A stretch of DNA of 49,941 bases from Dehalococcoidia bacterium (GTDB lineage: Bacteria > Chloroflexota > Dehalococcoidia > Lucifugimonadales > Lucifugimonadaceae): positions 1 through 49,941 of the forward strand of contig SHXW01000019.1 of assembly GCA_009693115.1 (NCBI GenBank), in the 5' to 3' direction. Below the pieces are notes generated by a model that saw nothing but the letters and a program-made list of their open reading frames with translations, had not been told where the DNA came from and made no database searches. Shown one piece after another: positions 15,583 through 23,407 of the stretch; the first letter of the stretch is position 1, and the number at the start of each line of letters is the position of its first letter. The position numbers were made by a program, and so were the translations under genes.

Positions 15583-16289
15583 GAGCGCTCTCCTTCTGAG
15601 GCGTCTGCAAGTCTCCGAAGTTCAACGACGTCATCTTCAGCAGACCTGATGCGGTATCGCTCCGATGCCACAAATGCGTAGAGGAGCGTGAAGGCGATCA
15701 CCGCCACCAGCAGCGTCAGGCCAAACTGGGACGCGATCGCACCGTCCTTGCCACCTGCCGGGCCTAAGATGATCGGCGGGTGCGCCCTTTGCCATAGGTC
15801 AGCAGCAACGTAGATGATCAAGGAGTCAACCGCACCGATGACCGCGATCACTGCCGCGATCCGCTGCCTTTGAGCTCCGGCAGGATGGTAGGAGCGAAAC
15901 ATCAAGTAGGCGACATAGATGAAGAACATGATGAGCGCGGTGGTCAGCTTCGCTTCGCCCGTCCACCACGTCTCCCAGACAGGTCTGGCCCACATCATGC
16001 CAGTGAGCAGCATGAGAGCGCCGCATACCACCCCTGTCTCTGCCATTGCGACGGCTAGGCGATCCAGCCGGATGTCCTTGAAACGGATGTATGCGAGGCT
16101 GGCGACGGCGACTCCGACGATAGAGACCATCGAGACCCAGGCAAGCGGGACGTGAAAAAACAGAGACCGGTAGATGTTGCCCTGCTCGGTCTCAGTAGGC
16201 GCCCAGATAAATACCATCCAGAGGGTGAGAACCGTCATGCCCGCGGTCACGGCAAGGAAGAGGTTGCGGCTGAGGATGGTTCGTAACAT
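15579..16289 (-). CDS. ccmC: CcmC haem handling protein
   Basis: A 236-aa polytopic membrane protein that loads haem onto CcmE. Six hydrophobic segments flank the tryptophan-rich loop at residues 105-115 (WETWWTGEAKL). The conserved periplasmic haem-ligand His residues correspond to His46 (FFHVPLAW) and His170 (RAHPPII). In the loop the usual WD is GE, a departure from the standard WWD motif. ccmD overlaps its stop by 4 bp. ccmF and ccmH are not in this window. Confidence 0.9.
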   Translation of the reverse strand: MLRTILSRNLFLAVTAGMTVLTLWMVFIWAPTETEQGNIYRSLFFHVPLAWVSMVSIVGVAVASLAYIRFKDIRLDRLAVAMAETGVVCGALMLLTGMMWARPVWETWWTGEAKLTTALIMFFIYVAYLMFRSYHPAGAQRQRIAAVIAVIGAVDSLIIYVAADLWQRAHPPIILGPAGGKDGAIASQFGLTLLVAVIAFTLLYAFVASERYRIRSAEDDVVELRRLADASEGERS

Positions 16290-16499
16290 GTCATCGGCCT
16301 TATGCGTCGCGGCCGTTCTGACGGACCGGGTGCGAAGCTGGCGCTAGTTCGGCGGGAGGATATTGTGCACGTTATCACAATCGCTAAATCACGCCCTGTC
16401 CCCCGAACGTGGCCCGTGTACGGCGTCAGTGGGTGTTTTCGTCGGCCGAGGCTTCCTGATACGTCGGAACCCGAACTGGTGCACTGGTCGAAAGTGCGT

Positions 16500-16529
16500 T
16501 TGCAGACCGGCTAGGTTCTCTGTTATTCT
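16500..16529 (+). promoter_or_regulatory. Promoter of the zinc-ribbon gene
   Basis: TTGCAG (16500-16505) is followed after 18 nt by TATTCT (16524-16529). A TG one base before the -10 gives TGTTATTCT, an extended -10. The transcript would start near 16536. Confidence 0.5.
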
Positions 16530-16583
16530 GTGGTCTTGGGTGTATAGCTGTCCCCGACGTCTCGAACATAAAACGAGAACCGT

Positions 16584-16629
16584 GGTGACCAGTAGAAGAC
16601 CCGTAGTTTTTGTGACTCTGGAGGTCACC
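16584..16629 (+). promoter_or_regulatory. Leader stem overlapping the Shine-Dalgarno
   Basis: GGTGACC (16584-16590) is perfectly complementary to GGTCACC (16623-16629). The right arm overlaps the Shine-Dalgarno GGAGGT just before the ATG at 16631. The stem could mask the ribosome site and control translation. Confidence 0.4.
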
Positions 16630-16630
16630 A

Positions 16631-17017
16631 ATGGTTTCTCAAGACCGGACTCTGACATGTGTGGAATGCGGATCGTCATTCCTTTTTAGCGCCGACGACC
16701 AGCGCTACCACTCGGAAAAGGGTTACACCGAGCCCAAGCGCTGCCCGGCGTGCCGCGCCAACCGTCGCTCACAGGGCGGTGGTGCTGGCGGCGGCGGTGG
16801 GTTTGGCGGTCGCAGCGGTGGCTCCGGTGGTAACGGTGGCGGCTTCGGTGGTGGGTTTGGTGGCGCAAGCCGCGGCCCCCGCGAGATGCACGACGCCGTC
16901 TGCGCCGAGTGTGGCCAGAAGACGCAGGTTCCGTTCCTCCCGCGCGGGGACAAGCCTGTCTACTGCAACAACTGCTTCTCACGCCGCAAGACCACAGGTG
17001 GATACGGCGGCCGCTAA
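16631..17017 (+). CDS. Double zinc-ribbon protein with Gly-rich linker
   Basis: A 128-aa protein with two zinc ribbons. The first uses Cys10, Cys13, Cys38 and Cys41 (CVECG...RCPACR) with the conserved YHSEKGYTEPKRC block. The second uses Cys91, Cys94, Cys112 and Cys115 (CAECG...YCNNC). Between them lie about 35 residues that are nearly all Gly with Phe, Ser and Arg, like RNA-binding RGG tracts. Proteins of this type are common in Chloroflexota and have no proven function; nucleic acid binding is an inference. It has its own promoter, a strong Shine-Dalgarno and a terminator, and sits inverted inside the ccm group. Confidence 0.85.
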   Translation: MVSQDRTLTCVECGSSFLFSADDQRYHSEKGYTEPKRCPACRANRRSQGGGAGGGGGFGGRSGGSGGNGGGFGGGFGGASRGPREMHDAVCAECGQKTQVPFLPRGDKPVYCNNCFSRRKTTGGYGGR

Positions 17018-17054
17018 GCAGCGATCGCAGAGCGTAATCGAATAGCGAAGAAAG

Positions 17055-17085
17055 ACCGGCCCCTGGCACCAGCCAGGGGCCGGTT
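17055..17085 (+). terminator. Terminator hairpin after the zinc-ribbon gene
   Basis: A perfect 13-bp stem (ACCGGCCCCTGGC / GCCAGGGGCCGGT) with an ACCA loop lies 37 nt after the stop. The following U-tract is broken (TCGCGTTT), so termination strength is uncertain. Confidence 0.7.
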
Positions 17086-17303
17086 CGCGTTTACGAATTA
17101 GAAGCTCACCCGAACCTCAAATGGAGATATCGTCACTCCCCCTTGACAGCCGCGAGCAGGTATCTGCACTTGCCCATGGAGAGTGAAGATAGTTCTGACG
17201 GGCATCCCCCAAAGCCACCCAGCTAACGGGATGCGGTTCGGCTGTTGGAGAGGTTAGGCACATTGCTGGAAGTGCCGCCCGGTCGGAACAACATGCGCGC
17301 CGG

Positions 17304-17975
17304 TCAGTCTTCGAGCAAAGCCGGGAAGACCACGGTCGCAACGACGAAGAATACGGCGTCGAAGGCAGCGGCCATTCCCAACCACTGCGCGGTATCTCGC
17401 CAGCTTCGCTCCAGTGTCACGCCTGCCGTCACCTCGACTGCGGCCATCAGCAGCGGCGCGACCACAGGCAGGAAAAGCATCGGCAACATGATCTCGCGGG
17501 CGCGCACCCTCGCTGACATGGCGGCGAAGACTGTGCCCACTACGCTGAAGCCGCCGATGGCGAGCGCCCCTATGGCGAACATCTCCCATCTGAATATGAC
17601 TACGTTGAACAGCAACGCGAACACGGGGAGGATGACAGCCAGGGCGAATGTCATAAAGAGGAACACTCCGAGTGCCTTGCCCAGGAAGATCAAGTCCCGT
17701 GACACCGGGGCCAACATCAATCCTTCGAAGGTGTCGCGCTCGGTCTCAGATGCGAAGGCTCGGTTTAGACCCGTCACTCCGGCGAAGGCCACCCCTGTCC
17801 ACAGGATGCCCGGGCCGACGACGCGGGCGTTCTGCGGCGTTAAATCAACTGCCAGGACGAAGATCGCTAGGACGAGCACCGCGAACGCGATGACGGACAG
17901 GATGACCTCCCTATTCCTGAATTCAAGCAGGAGGTCCTTGCGGGCAATGGCCCAGATGATAGAGAGCGCGGCCAT
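17304..17975 (-). CDS. ccmB: CcmB haem exporter permease
   Basis: A 223-aa membrane protein with six hydrophobic segments, the permease of the CcmAB ABC complex that frees haem-loaded CcmE. The opening AIARKDLLLEFRNRE and the loop FASETERDTFEGLMLAPVSR are the typical conserved blocks. Length matches the family. It follows ccmA on the same strand with a 135-bp gap. The next ccm gene, ccmC, is separated by 1 kb carrying the oppositely oriented zinc-ribbon gene. Confidence 0.92.
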   Translation of the reverse strand: MAALSIIWAIARKDLLLEFRNREVILSVIAFAVLVLAIFVLAVDLTPQNARVVGPGILWTGVAFAGVTGLNRAFASETERDTFEGLMLAPVSRDLIFLGKALGVFLFMTFALAVILPVFALLFNVVIFRWEMFAIGALAIGGFSVVGTVFAAMSARVRAREIMLPMLFLPVVAPLLMAAVEVTAGVTLERSWRDTAQWLGMAAAFDAVFFVVATVVFPALLED

Positions 17976-18110
17976 GGTCAGCCGCCCCTCGTGAAGACAT
18001 TCAGGGCCGCAGCTTGGAACGACTTTCGCACCCTCGTCCTGAGCGGCGCCAAAGGCGGGTGGGAGTGGAGAGCGATCGACAGCGCAGTCGAGATCATCGC
18101 TTTTCGATCA

Positions 18111-18851
18111 TCAGGCAACTCCTGTCGGGACAGGGAATTGTCCCTCATGTCCGCCAAATGCTGACTCCAGGTCGTGTGTGCTGACCTGCGCTCGCGACCT
18201 GTCCAGTAAGACCCGCCCCCGGGAAAGAAGCACGACCCTGTCCGCCCATGCGAGCCCCCGCTCTAGAGAGTGAGTCGTCATCACCACGGAGCGCCCGCCC
18301 CTGCGGTAATCGGCGATCACACCGTCAAGGAGCTTCAACGCCGAATGGTCCAGGCCCGTCTCAGGCTCGTCAAGTATAAGAAGCCGCGGTGCGTGTAATA
18401 ACGCACGAGCCAGAGCGACGCGTTTTGCCAGCCCGTGCGAGAGCGTACGTACGCGGTCGTCAAGCCTGTATGTCATGTGCGTGCGCTCGGCTGCCTCGCC
18501 AATTCGCCGTTCGGAGTCAGGGATGCCGAACATGCGGGCGAAGAAGCGCAGGTTCTCTCTAACGGTCATGTCTGCAAAGAGCATGGGCGAGTGAAGCAGC
18601 GCGCCTGTGGACTGGCGGGCAAGCTCACCCTCGCGGGCAATGTCGTGACCGTTGACCGTCACAGTCCCGGCGTCCGGTCGTGTGAGACCGGCGAGGATCC
18701 GGAGGAGAGTCGTCTTGCCCGCGCCGTTGGGGCCGAAGAGCACAAGACACTCGTCCGGGATGGCGTCCATGTCAACGCCGCGTAGCGCGGAGACAATCCC
18801 ATAGGACTTTTCGAGGCCACGGACCTGGAAGGCGGTGTTCTGTGATGGCAC
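18111..18851 (-). CDS. ccmA: CcmA-type ABC transporter ATPase
   Basis: The ATPase that powers CcmB. Walker A is FGPNGAGKTTLL, the signature is LSHGLAKRVALARAL, Walker B is LLILDEPETGLD, and the switch His is in TTHSLERG. The ABC signature begins LSHG rather than LSGG. I take GTG 18851 (246 aa) because the fold begins just after it. An in-frame start at 19007 would add 52 residues without family resemblance. Gene order ccmA then ccmB is standard. Confidence 0.88.
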   Translation of the reverse strand: MPSQNTAFQVRGLEKSYGIVSALRGVDMDAIPDECLVLFGPNGAGKTTLLRILAGLTRPDAGTVTVNGHDIAREGELARQSTGALLHSPMLFADMTVRENLRFFARMFGIPDSERRIGEAAERTHMTYRLDDRVRTLSHGLAKRVALARALLHAPRLLILDEPETGLDHSALKLLDGVIADYRRGGRSVVMTTHSLERGLAWADRVVLLSRGRVLLDRSRAQVSTHDLESAFGGHEGQFPVPTGVA

Positions 18852-19076
18852 GGAGGTCAGTGAATCACTCTCGTTTGGCTTCGCGATGCCGAGGTTGAAA
18901 GGAAACCCGGCAGTGGGTTTGAATTGAGTGTGAATTCGCCCGGCACTGGCGAGGTCATCATGCGTTGACACGTCTCTCTGAGGGCCGGGGGTACCCACGC
19001 TCCTCATTCATGATAGAAAACGTGGCTTCACGCCACCGGTTGCATTGGGCCGACGATACCGGCCGTCCGTTGGCGC

Positions 19077-20267
19077 TCAGTGCCCGTGGCCGTGAAGGTG
19101 CGGGTGTGCTGAGTGTAACGGCGAGGCACGCCTGCCGCCCTTGAGGGTGACGACCGGGAGCATGTGCTTCGATCCCTGCCGGGTTTTTCCGAGCGAGTCG
19201 GTGAAGGTAACCGGGCCTTCGCGCAGTTCGATCACGGCCACGTCCGCTTCTGCGCCAACCTTCAGCGTGCCTGTGACCTCCGACCATGGCTTCCCAGATC
19301 CAGACGACCGTCCGAGCGCGGCAGCTGGTTTCGTCGTGCCCAGCGCGATCACCTCGTCCAGCGCCAGACCCATGTGCAGGTACTTCGAAAGCGTTGTCAG
19401 CAGGTCGTACACCGGTCCGCGGATGTTGTAGCGGTGCACGTCAGACGAGACGGTGCCTGGCAGAAAACCATCGGCCATGGCCTTCTCCGCAGTCTCGAAC
19501 GCGAAGCTTCCCGCACCGTGACCCACATCGAAGATCACACCGCGTGAACGTGCGTCGCGCGCGACGTCAATGACCTTGCCAGTGTTATCGAGGATGCCGT
19601 GCGGCAGTCCGGTGAATGAGTGCGTCACGATGTCTCTGGGTCTGAGCAGAGGTAGCAGCTTTTCAAGGGGATGCACCGACTTGCCGATGTGGATCATCAC
19701 GGGCTTGCTGATCTGCGCGGCGGCATCGATCGACCTTTCCAGAGCTGAGACGTCGTTCTCGCCCGCGATCACGTCCGTCAGCCGCACCTTGATGCCAACG
19801 ATGCGGTCGGCGTGCAGCCGCGCAGCCTCGACTGCGTTGCCGACCCTGGCCCAACGGAAGTCCTGGAGCTCACCGATGTCCCGGTCAAGCTGGCCCATGC
19901 CAGAGATGTTCAGGAAGGCGAGGACGCGGGTGTCCACCTGGTCCATGACGTAGCGGTGGAACCCGGCGATGGTGTTCGATCCGGATGAGCCTGCGTCCAC
20001 CACGGTCGTCGCGCCGCGCGCCAGACAAGACGGGTCGGCCTCGACGGCGAGGTGCGCGACGCCCCACCAGACGTGGACGTGCAAATCAACAAGTCCGGGC
20101 GTGACGAGGAGGCCGTGGGCCTCGATCACGTCATGGGCGTCCTTGTCCGGGATGTGCTCTGCGACGGCGGCGATGCGCCCGCCCGCGATGGCCACGTCGC
20201 GCTTCGCATGCAGGCCCTGCGAGGGGTCTATCACGGTTCCGTTCTTGATGACGATGTCGTAGGTCAC
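19077..20267 (-). CDS. Amidohydrolase/deacetylase-family metallohydrolase
   Basis: A 396-aa TIM-barrel metallohydrolase from GTG 20267, with GAGGGGAA as Shine-Dalgarno. Metal ligands are visible as DLHVHVWWG (HxH), a candidate lysine in GIKVRLTDV, MIHIG, THSFTG and the Asp region SSDVHRYN. The small N-terminal barrel (TYDIVIKNGTVIDPSQG) is typical of dihydroorotase/adenine-deaminase-like enzymes. The C-terminus ends in a His-rich run (HPHLHGHGH) that may bind metal. The substrate is unknown; an amide or ester of a hydroxy acid is likely given the enolase-superfamily neighbour. Confidence 0.82.
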   Translation of the reverse strand: MTYDIVIKNGTVIDPSQGLHAKRDVAIAGGRIAAVAEHIPDKDAHDVIEAHGLLVTPGLVDLHVHVWWGVAHLAVEADPSCLARGATTVVDAGSSGSNTIAGFHRYVMDQVDTRVLAFLNISGMGQLDRDIGELQDFRWARVGNAVEAARLHADRIVGIKVRLTDVIAGENDVSALERSIDAAAQISKPVMIHIGKSVHPLEKLLPLLRPRDIVTHSFTGLPHGILDNTGKVIDVARDARSRGVIFDVGHGAGSFAFETAEKAMADGFLPGTVSSDVHRYNIRGPVYDLLTTLSKYLHMGLALDEVIALGTTKPAAALGRSSGSGKPWSEVTGTLKVGAEADVAVIELREGPVTFTDSLGKTRQGSKHMLPVVTLKGGRRASPLHSAHPHLHGHGH

Positions 20268-20286
20268 ACTTTTCCCCTCACACTGA

Positions 20287-20313
20287 CCCCCTCCAGCCAC
20301 GGGAGAGGAGAGG
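20287..20313. repeat. Family 1 palindrome (imperfect)
   Basis: CCCCCTCCAGCCACGGGAGAGGAGAGG is followed by TTTCAGGG, matching the right flank of other copies. It sits between the enolase-like and amidohydrolase genes. A weaker relative (CCCGCTCCGGATGGGAGAAGG) lies near 20366-20386. Confidence 0.5.
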
Positions 20314-20402
20314 TTTCAGGGCGCAAGCACGTTTAGTGTTGCGGTTGGTAGGTCGCTTACATCTGCCCGCTCCGGATGGGAGAAGGCATTTTGGGATCGC
20401 CT

Positions 20403-21593
20403 CTATTCGAAGAAGCCCTTGTCGCTCGTATCTAGGTACTTCTTCGCGGCGCGGACGTTGAATTTGACACCCAGGCCGGGCGTGTCCCACACATCGATGT
20501 GCCCCTTCTTTACGATGGGGTCGGGCAGACCCTCGATGATGTCGTACCACCATGCGGGTTTTGCGACTGGGTACTCGAAGGCGATGTAATTACGCGGCAG
20601 AGTCGCTGACACTTGAACCAGTGCAGCCAGGCCGATCAGGCCGTCGCCCGTGCCGTGCGGGGCCATCAGCACCCCGTGGAGGTCGGCATATTCAGTGATC
20701 CACTTCAGTTCCGCGATACCTCCCACGTCCAGTGGGTCCGGTCCGGCGACGCGTATCGCCTGCTTCTCGAACAGGTCCTTGAAGTGCTGGCGCAGGTAGA
20801 TCTGCTCGCCGGTGTGGATGGGGGTTGATGTGCTCATGGTCACGTCCCGGTAAAGGTCAGCCAGGACGTAAGGTGTGTAGTCACCGGTGATCATGTCTTC
20901 CAGCCACATTATGTTGTACGGCTCGACGGCCTTTGCGAAGCGGATGGCGTCAGGCAATGTCCAGCCGGGGCCGCAGTCGAGCGCCATGCCTATTTCATCA
21001 CCCAGCACGTCCTTCATGGCCTCGACGCACGCGATGGCGTGCTTCATGCCCTTCTCTGTCAGCAGGCCCCTGTTCTGGGGCCGTGGGCCGGTCTGGAGTT
21101 CGCCGTAAAAATAGTCGGGGATGTTGTAGGGCGTCTGGCTGTGGAAGGAGATGCCCTGCTTGATGATGGTGAAGCCCTCTTTGGCCTCCTTCATCTTCTG
21201 CATATCTTCGGCATAGTGCTTGGGCGAATAGCCCTTCATGGGGAAGCGCACGGCGCCGTTGTAGACGCGGACGCGGTCGCGGACTTTCCCGCCGAGGAGC
21301 TTGTAGACGGGCACGCCCGCCGCCTTCCCCGCGATGTCCCACAGGGCGACCTCGATGGCACTGACTGCGGTGCCCCAGGGCTTGAACGCGCCAAGCCTGC
21401 GTATCTTGAGCATTACCCGCTCTACGTCAGTGGGGTCTTCTCCGAGGATGAGGTCCTTGTAAAAAAGGACATGTGGCTTGAGATAGGGTTTGTAGGCCTC
21501 GCCCTGGCCAAGGCCATCTATCCCGGCGTCGGTCGTGATGCGGACTATCGGACTGCCGCCGATGATGGCGCACTTCAGGTCCGTGATCTTCAT
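20403..21593 (-). CDS. Mandelate racemase/muconate lactonizing (enolase superfamily) enzyme
   Basis: A 396-aa enolase-superfamily enzyme from ATG 21593, preceded by AGAGG at proper spacing. The N-terminal capping domain begins MKITDLKCAIIGGSPIVRI; VALWDIAGKAAGVPVYKLLGG is the family signature. Metal ligands are seen as the Asp of MALDCGP, Glu of WLEDM and Glu of HTGEQ. A His in MAPHGTG is the likely acid. This pattern is that of acid-sugar dehydratases such as galactonate dehydratase-like proteins. The true substrate is unknown. It is expressed toward the amidohydrolase, with the Rieske gene upstream on the same strand. Confidence 0.87.
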   Translation of the reverse strand: MKITDLKCAIIGGSPIVRITTDAGIDGLGQGEAYKPYLKPHVLFYKDLILGEDPTDVERVMLKIRRLGAFKPWGTAVSAIEVALWDIAGKAAGVPVYKLLGGKVRDRVRVYNGAVRFPMKGYSPKHYAEDMQKMKEAKEGFTIIKQGISFHSQTPYNIPDYFYGELQTGPRPQNRGLLTEKGMKHAIACVEAMKDVLGDEIGMALDCGPGWTLPDAIRFAKAVEPYNIMWLEDMITGDYTPYVLADLYRDVTMSTSTPIHTGEQIYLRQHFKDLFEKQAIRVAGPDPLDVGGIAELKWITEYADLHGVLMAPHGTGDGLIGLAALVQVSATLPRNYIAFEYPVAKPAWWYDIIEGLPDPIVKKGHIDVWDTPGLGVKFNVRAAKKYLDTSDKGFFE

Positions 21594-21796
21594 GTATTGC
21601 CTCTTTTCCACATGTGGAAGGACAACCCCGCATGGCAGGCGTGCCCAACTCCCACGCTGTCCATCTGGTTCTGAACGTTGTGCAGCACGCTCTTCATGTC
21701 ACAAAGAACGGAACGCGGAGCGCAGCGTAGCACGAAGCGATAGATCTCTTTCTGGCCGGTTATTGGCGTGAAGAACAGGTCAGCAAGGCGTACCGG

Positions 21797-22120
21797 TCAC
21801 AACATCTCCGGGCCGACGAAGATGTCATCGCCTTCGACAAGCACTTCGTACGTCGTCAGGTCCGCCCGCGACGGGCCTTCCCTGTGTTTGCCCGTCATCA
21901 CGTTGAAGACTGAGGCGTGCCACGGGCACTCGACCATGTTGTCCGTCAGATAGCCCTCTGACATGGGCGCGCCTGCATGTGGGCACGCATCTGCGATGGC
22001 GAATACATCTCCGTCCACGTTGGCGATCAGGACGCGCCCACCGCTGATGTCGGCTGCCATCATTTCGCCTTCAGCCAGTTGGGAGAGGGAGCCAACCTTT
22101 GTGAAGCCCTTTGGAGGCAT
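21797..22120 (-). CDS. Rieske [2Fe-2S] ferredoxin-like protein
   Basis: A 107-aa protein from ATG 22120 (Shine-Dalgarno AAAGGA). It has both Rieske ligand pairs, CPHAG and CPWHASVFN, and no other domain. Proteins of this size carry electrons to dioxygenases or other oxidoreductases. It lies upstream of the enolase-superfamily gene and divergent from a fumarylacetoacetate-hydrolase-like gene, which suggests oxidative catabolism of an organic acid or ring compound. No oxygenase large subunit is in the window. Confidence 0.9.
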   Translation of the reverse strand: MPPKGFTKVGSLSQLAEGEMMAADISGGRVLIANVDGDVFAIADACPHAGAPMSEGYLTDNMVECPWHASVFNVMTGKHREGPSRADLTTYEVLVEGDDIFVGPEML

Positions 22121-22466
22121 GGTTTGTCCTTTTCTGGTGCCTTCGGTTGTGATGCTCTTGTCTGGACTACTGTGCGCTGTGTCCGCACATGCGCGTCTCA
22201 GCCAACACAAATTAAGACATAACCCACCGTCGCGCAACGGCCGGACCGCAGGTTGGCAGATGGGATGTGGCGGAACTCAGCCACGCGGACGTAAACTGTC
22301 CCACGCTGTAAGACACGGCCCGAACGATGATTGTCGGCGCGGGCCCAGTAACTGGGCACAAGTAACGACCAGCTCGACCGGGGCGGGACCTCTCCCTTGC
22401 TCCGGCCCTCTCCCGCTGGGAGGTGGGGTGCGAGGTGGCGCAGGGCCCGCATAAGAGGAGCATCAG
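22121..22466. other. Divergent region between Rieske and FAH-like genes
   Basis: These 346 bp hold a short hairpin (GCCCAG/CTGGGC, 22343-22357) and a family 1 palindrome (22406-22429). No strong promoter for either gene and no credible small gene was recognised. Confidence 0.45.
22406..22429. repeat. Family 1 palindrome
   Basis: CCCTCTCCCGCTGGGAGGTGGGG, preceded by a half-copy CCTCTCCC at 22389-22396. It lies directly upstream of the FAH-like gene. Confidence 0.6.
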
Positions 22467-23231
22467 ATGAAGTTCATCAAGATCCAGAAGGGTGACCGCC
22501 GGCTGCACGCCGTGCTAGATGGTGAAACAGTCGAGGTCATAGATGCCTCGCCGCAAAACCCGTGGAAGCGTACGGGCGAAAAGTTCAAACTGTCAGATGG
22601 CAAGTTGCTTGCGCCGATCGAGCACCCCGGCAAAATGCTCGCTCTGGCATTGAACTACGGTTCGCACCTTCACGGCGCTCAGAGGCCGTCACGCCCGGAG
22701 CCGTTCTACAAGAACTGGAACAGCATCGTTGGCCCCGGCGTGCCGATCATCCTGCCCAAGGATGTCGGCAAGGTGGACATGGAGGCTGAGCTTGTCGTCG
22801 TCATGGGCAAACAGGCGAACAATGTCTCAGAATCCGACGCGCTGAAGTACGTGCTGGGCTACACCTGCGGCAATGACGTCTCCGCCCGCGAATGGCAGGG
22901 CGGACCCACTGCCGACAAGCAGTGGTGGCGGGCTAAGTCTTCGGATACCTTCGGTCCCATCGGCCCGTCCATCGTGACCGACCTCGATCCGTCGAAGATG
23001 ACAATCTTGGGGCGGGTGAACGGTAAGGAAGGCCAGCGCTGTATTACGAATGAGATGATCTTCAACGTCCCGCAGGCCATCTCGTTCATCAGCCGTTACG
23101 TGACTCTGAACCCCGGCGACTTGATCTGGACCGGTACGTCCGGGTCAACGCCGCAGCTTAAGGCGGGCGACACGACCGAGGTTGAGATTGCCGGCATCGG
23201 CGTCCTCAGCAATCCGGTGAAAAGCGCGTAG
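22467..23231 (+). CDS. Fumarylacetoacetate hydrolase family protein
   Basis: A 254-aa enzyme starting at ATG 22467 with AGAGGAG as Shine-Dalgarno. The conserved FAH core is present: ALNYGSHLHG, VDMEAELVVVMG (acidic metal ligands), GYTCGNDVSAREWQ, SSDTFGPIGPSIV and LIWTGTSGSTPQLKAGD. The family cleaves C-C bonds or decarboxylates 2-oxo acids in aromatic and sugar-acid degradation. Its neighbours make a catabolic role likely. The substrate cannot be read from the sequence. Confidence 0.88.
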   Translation: MKFIKIQKGDRRLHAVLDGETVEVIDASPQNPWKRTGEKFKLSDGKLLAPIEHPGKMLALALNYGSHLHGAQRPSRPEPFYKNWNSIVGPGVPIILPKDVGKVDMEAELVVVMGKQANNVSESDALKYVLGYTCGNDVSAREWQGGPTADKQWWRAKSSDTFGPIGPSIVTDLDPSKMTILGRVNGKEGQRCITNEMIFNVPQAISFISRYVTLNPGDLIWTGTSGSTPQLKAGDTTEVEIAGIGVLSNPVKSA

Positions 23232-23265
23232 GCTGCTTTTCCCTCCCCGCGCTCTGAAGGGGACT

Positions 23266-23281
23266 CCCCTCTCGCAGAGGG
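23266..23281. repeat. Family 1 palindrome (short)
   Basis: CCCCTCTCGCAGAGGG is a compact copy, followed by ACAGGGTCAGATGAGGG, which resembles the right flank of other copies. Confidence 0.45.
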
Positions 23282-23309
23282 ACAGGGTCAGATGAGGGCA
23301 CACACTGGA

Positions 23310-23350
23310 GAAGGGGCATCCCGGTTCGCCGGGATGCCCCTTCTTGTTAT
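23310..23350 (+). terminator. Intrinsic terminator after the FAH-like gene
   Basis: A perfect 15-bp stem (GAAGGGGCATCCCGG and its complement) with a TTCG tetraloop is followed by TTGTTAT. It lies 78 nt after the stop. Confidence 0.9.
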
Positions 23351-23407
23351 GCGTCGGGCGCATCCATCCACCCTCCCTGCCAGGGCGAGTGGCATTCCAG
23401 AGGGCGG

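Larger units (their letters stand above)
16290..16630. other. Divergent region between ccmC and the zinc-ribbon gene
   Basis: These 341 bp contain the plus-strand promoter at 16500-16529 and a leader of about 95 nt with two hairpins (TCTCG/CGAGA at 16560-16578; GGTGACC/GGTCACC at 16584-16629). No clear ccmC promoter and no gene is seen in the first 200 bp. Confidence 0.5.

Noticed and set aside
16770-16880. GGTGGC-type tandem repeats.
   Set aside because: They are codons of the Gly-rich linker in the zinc-ribbon protein, not an independent repeat array.
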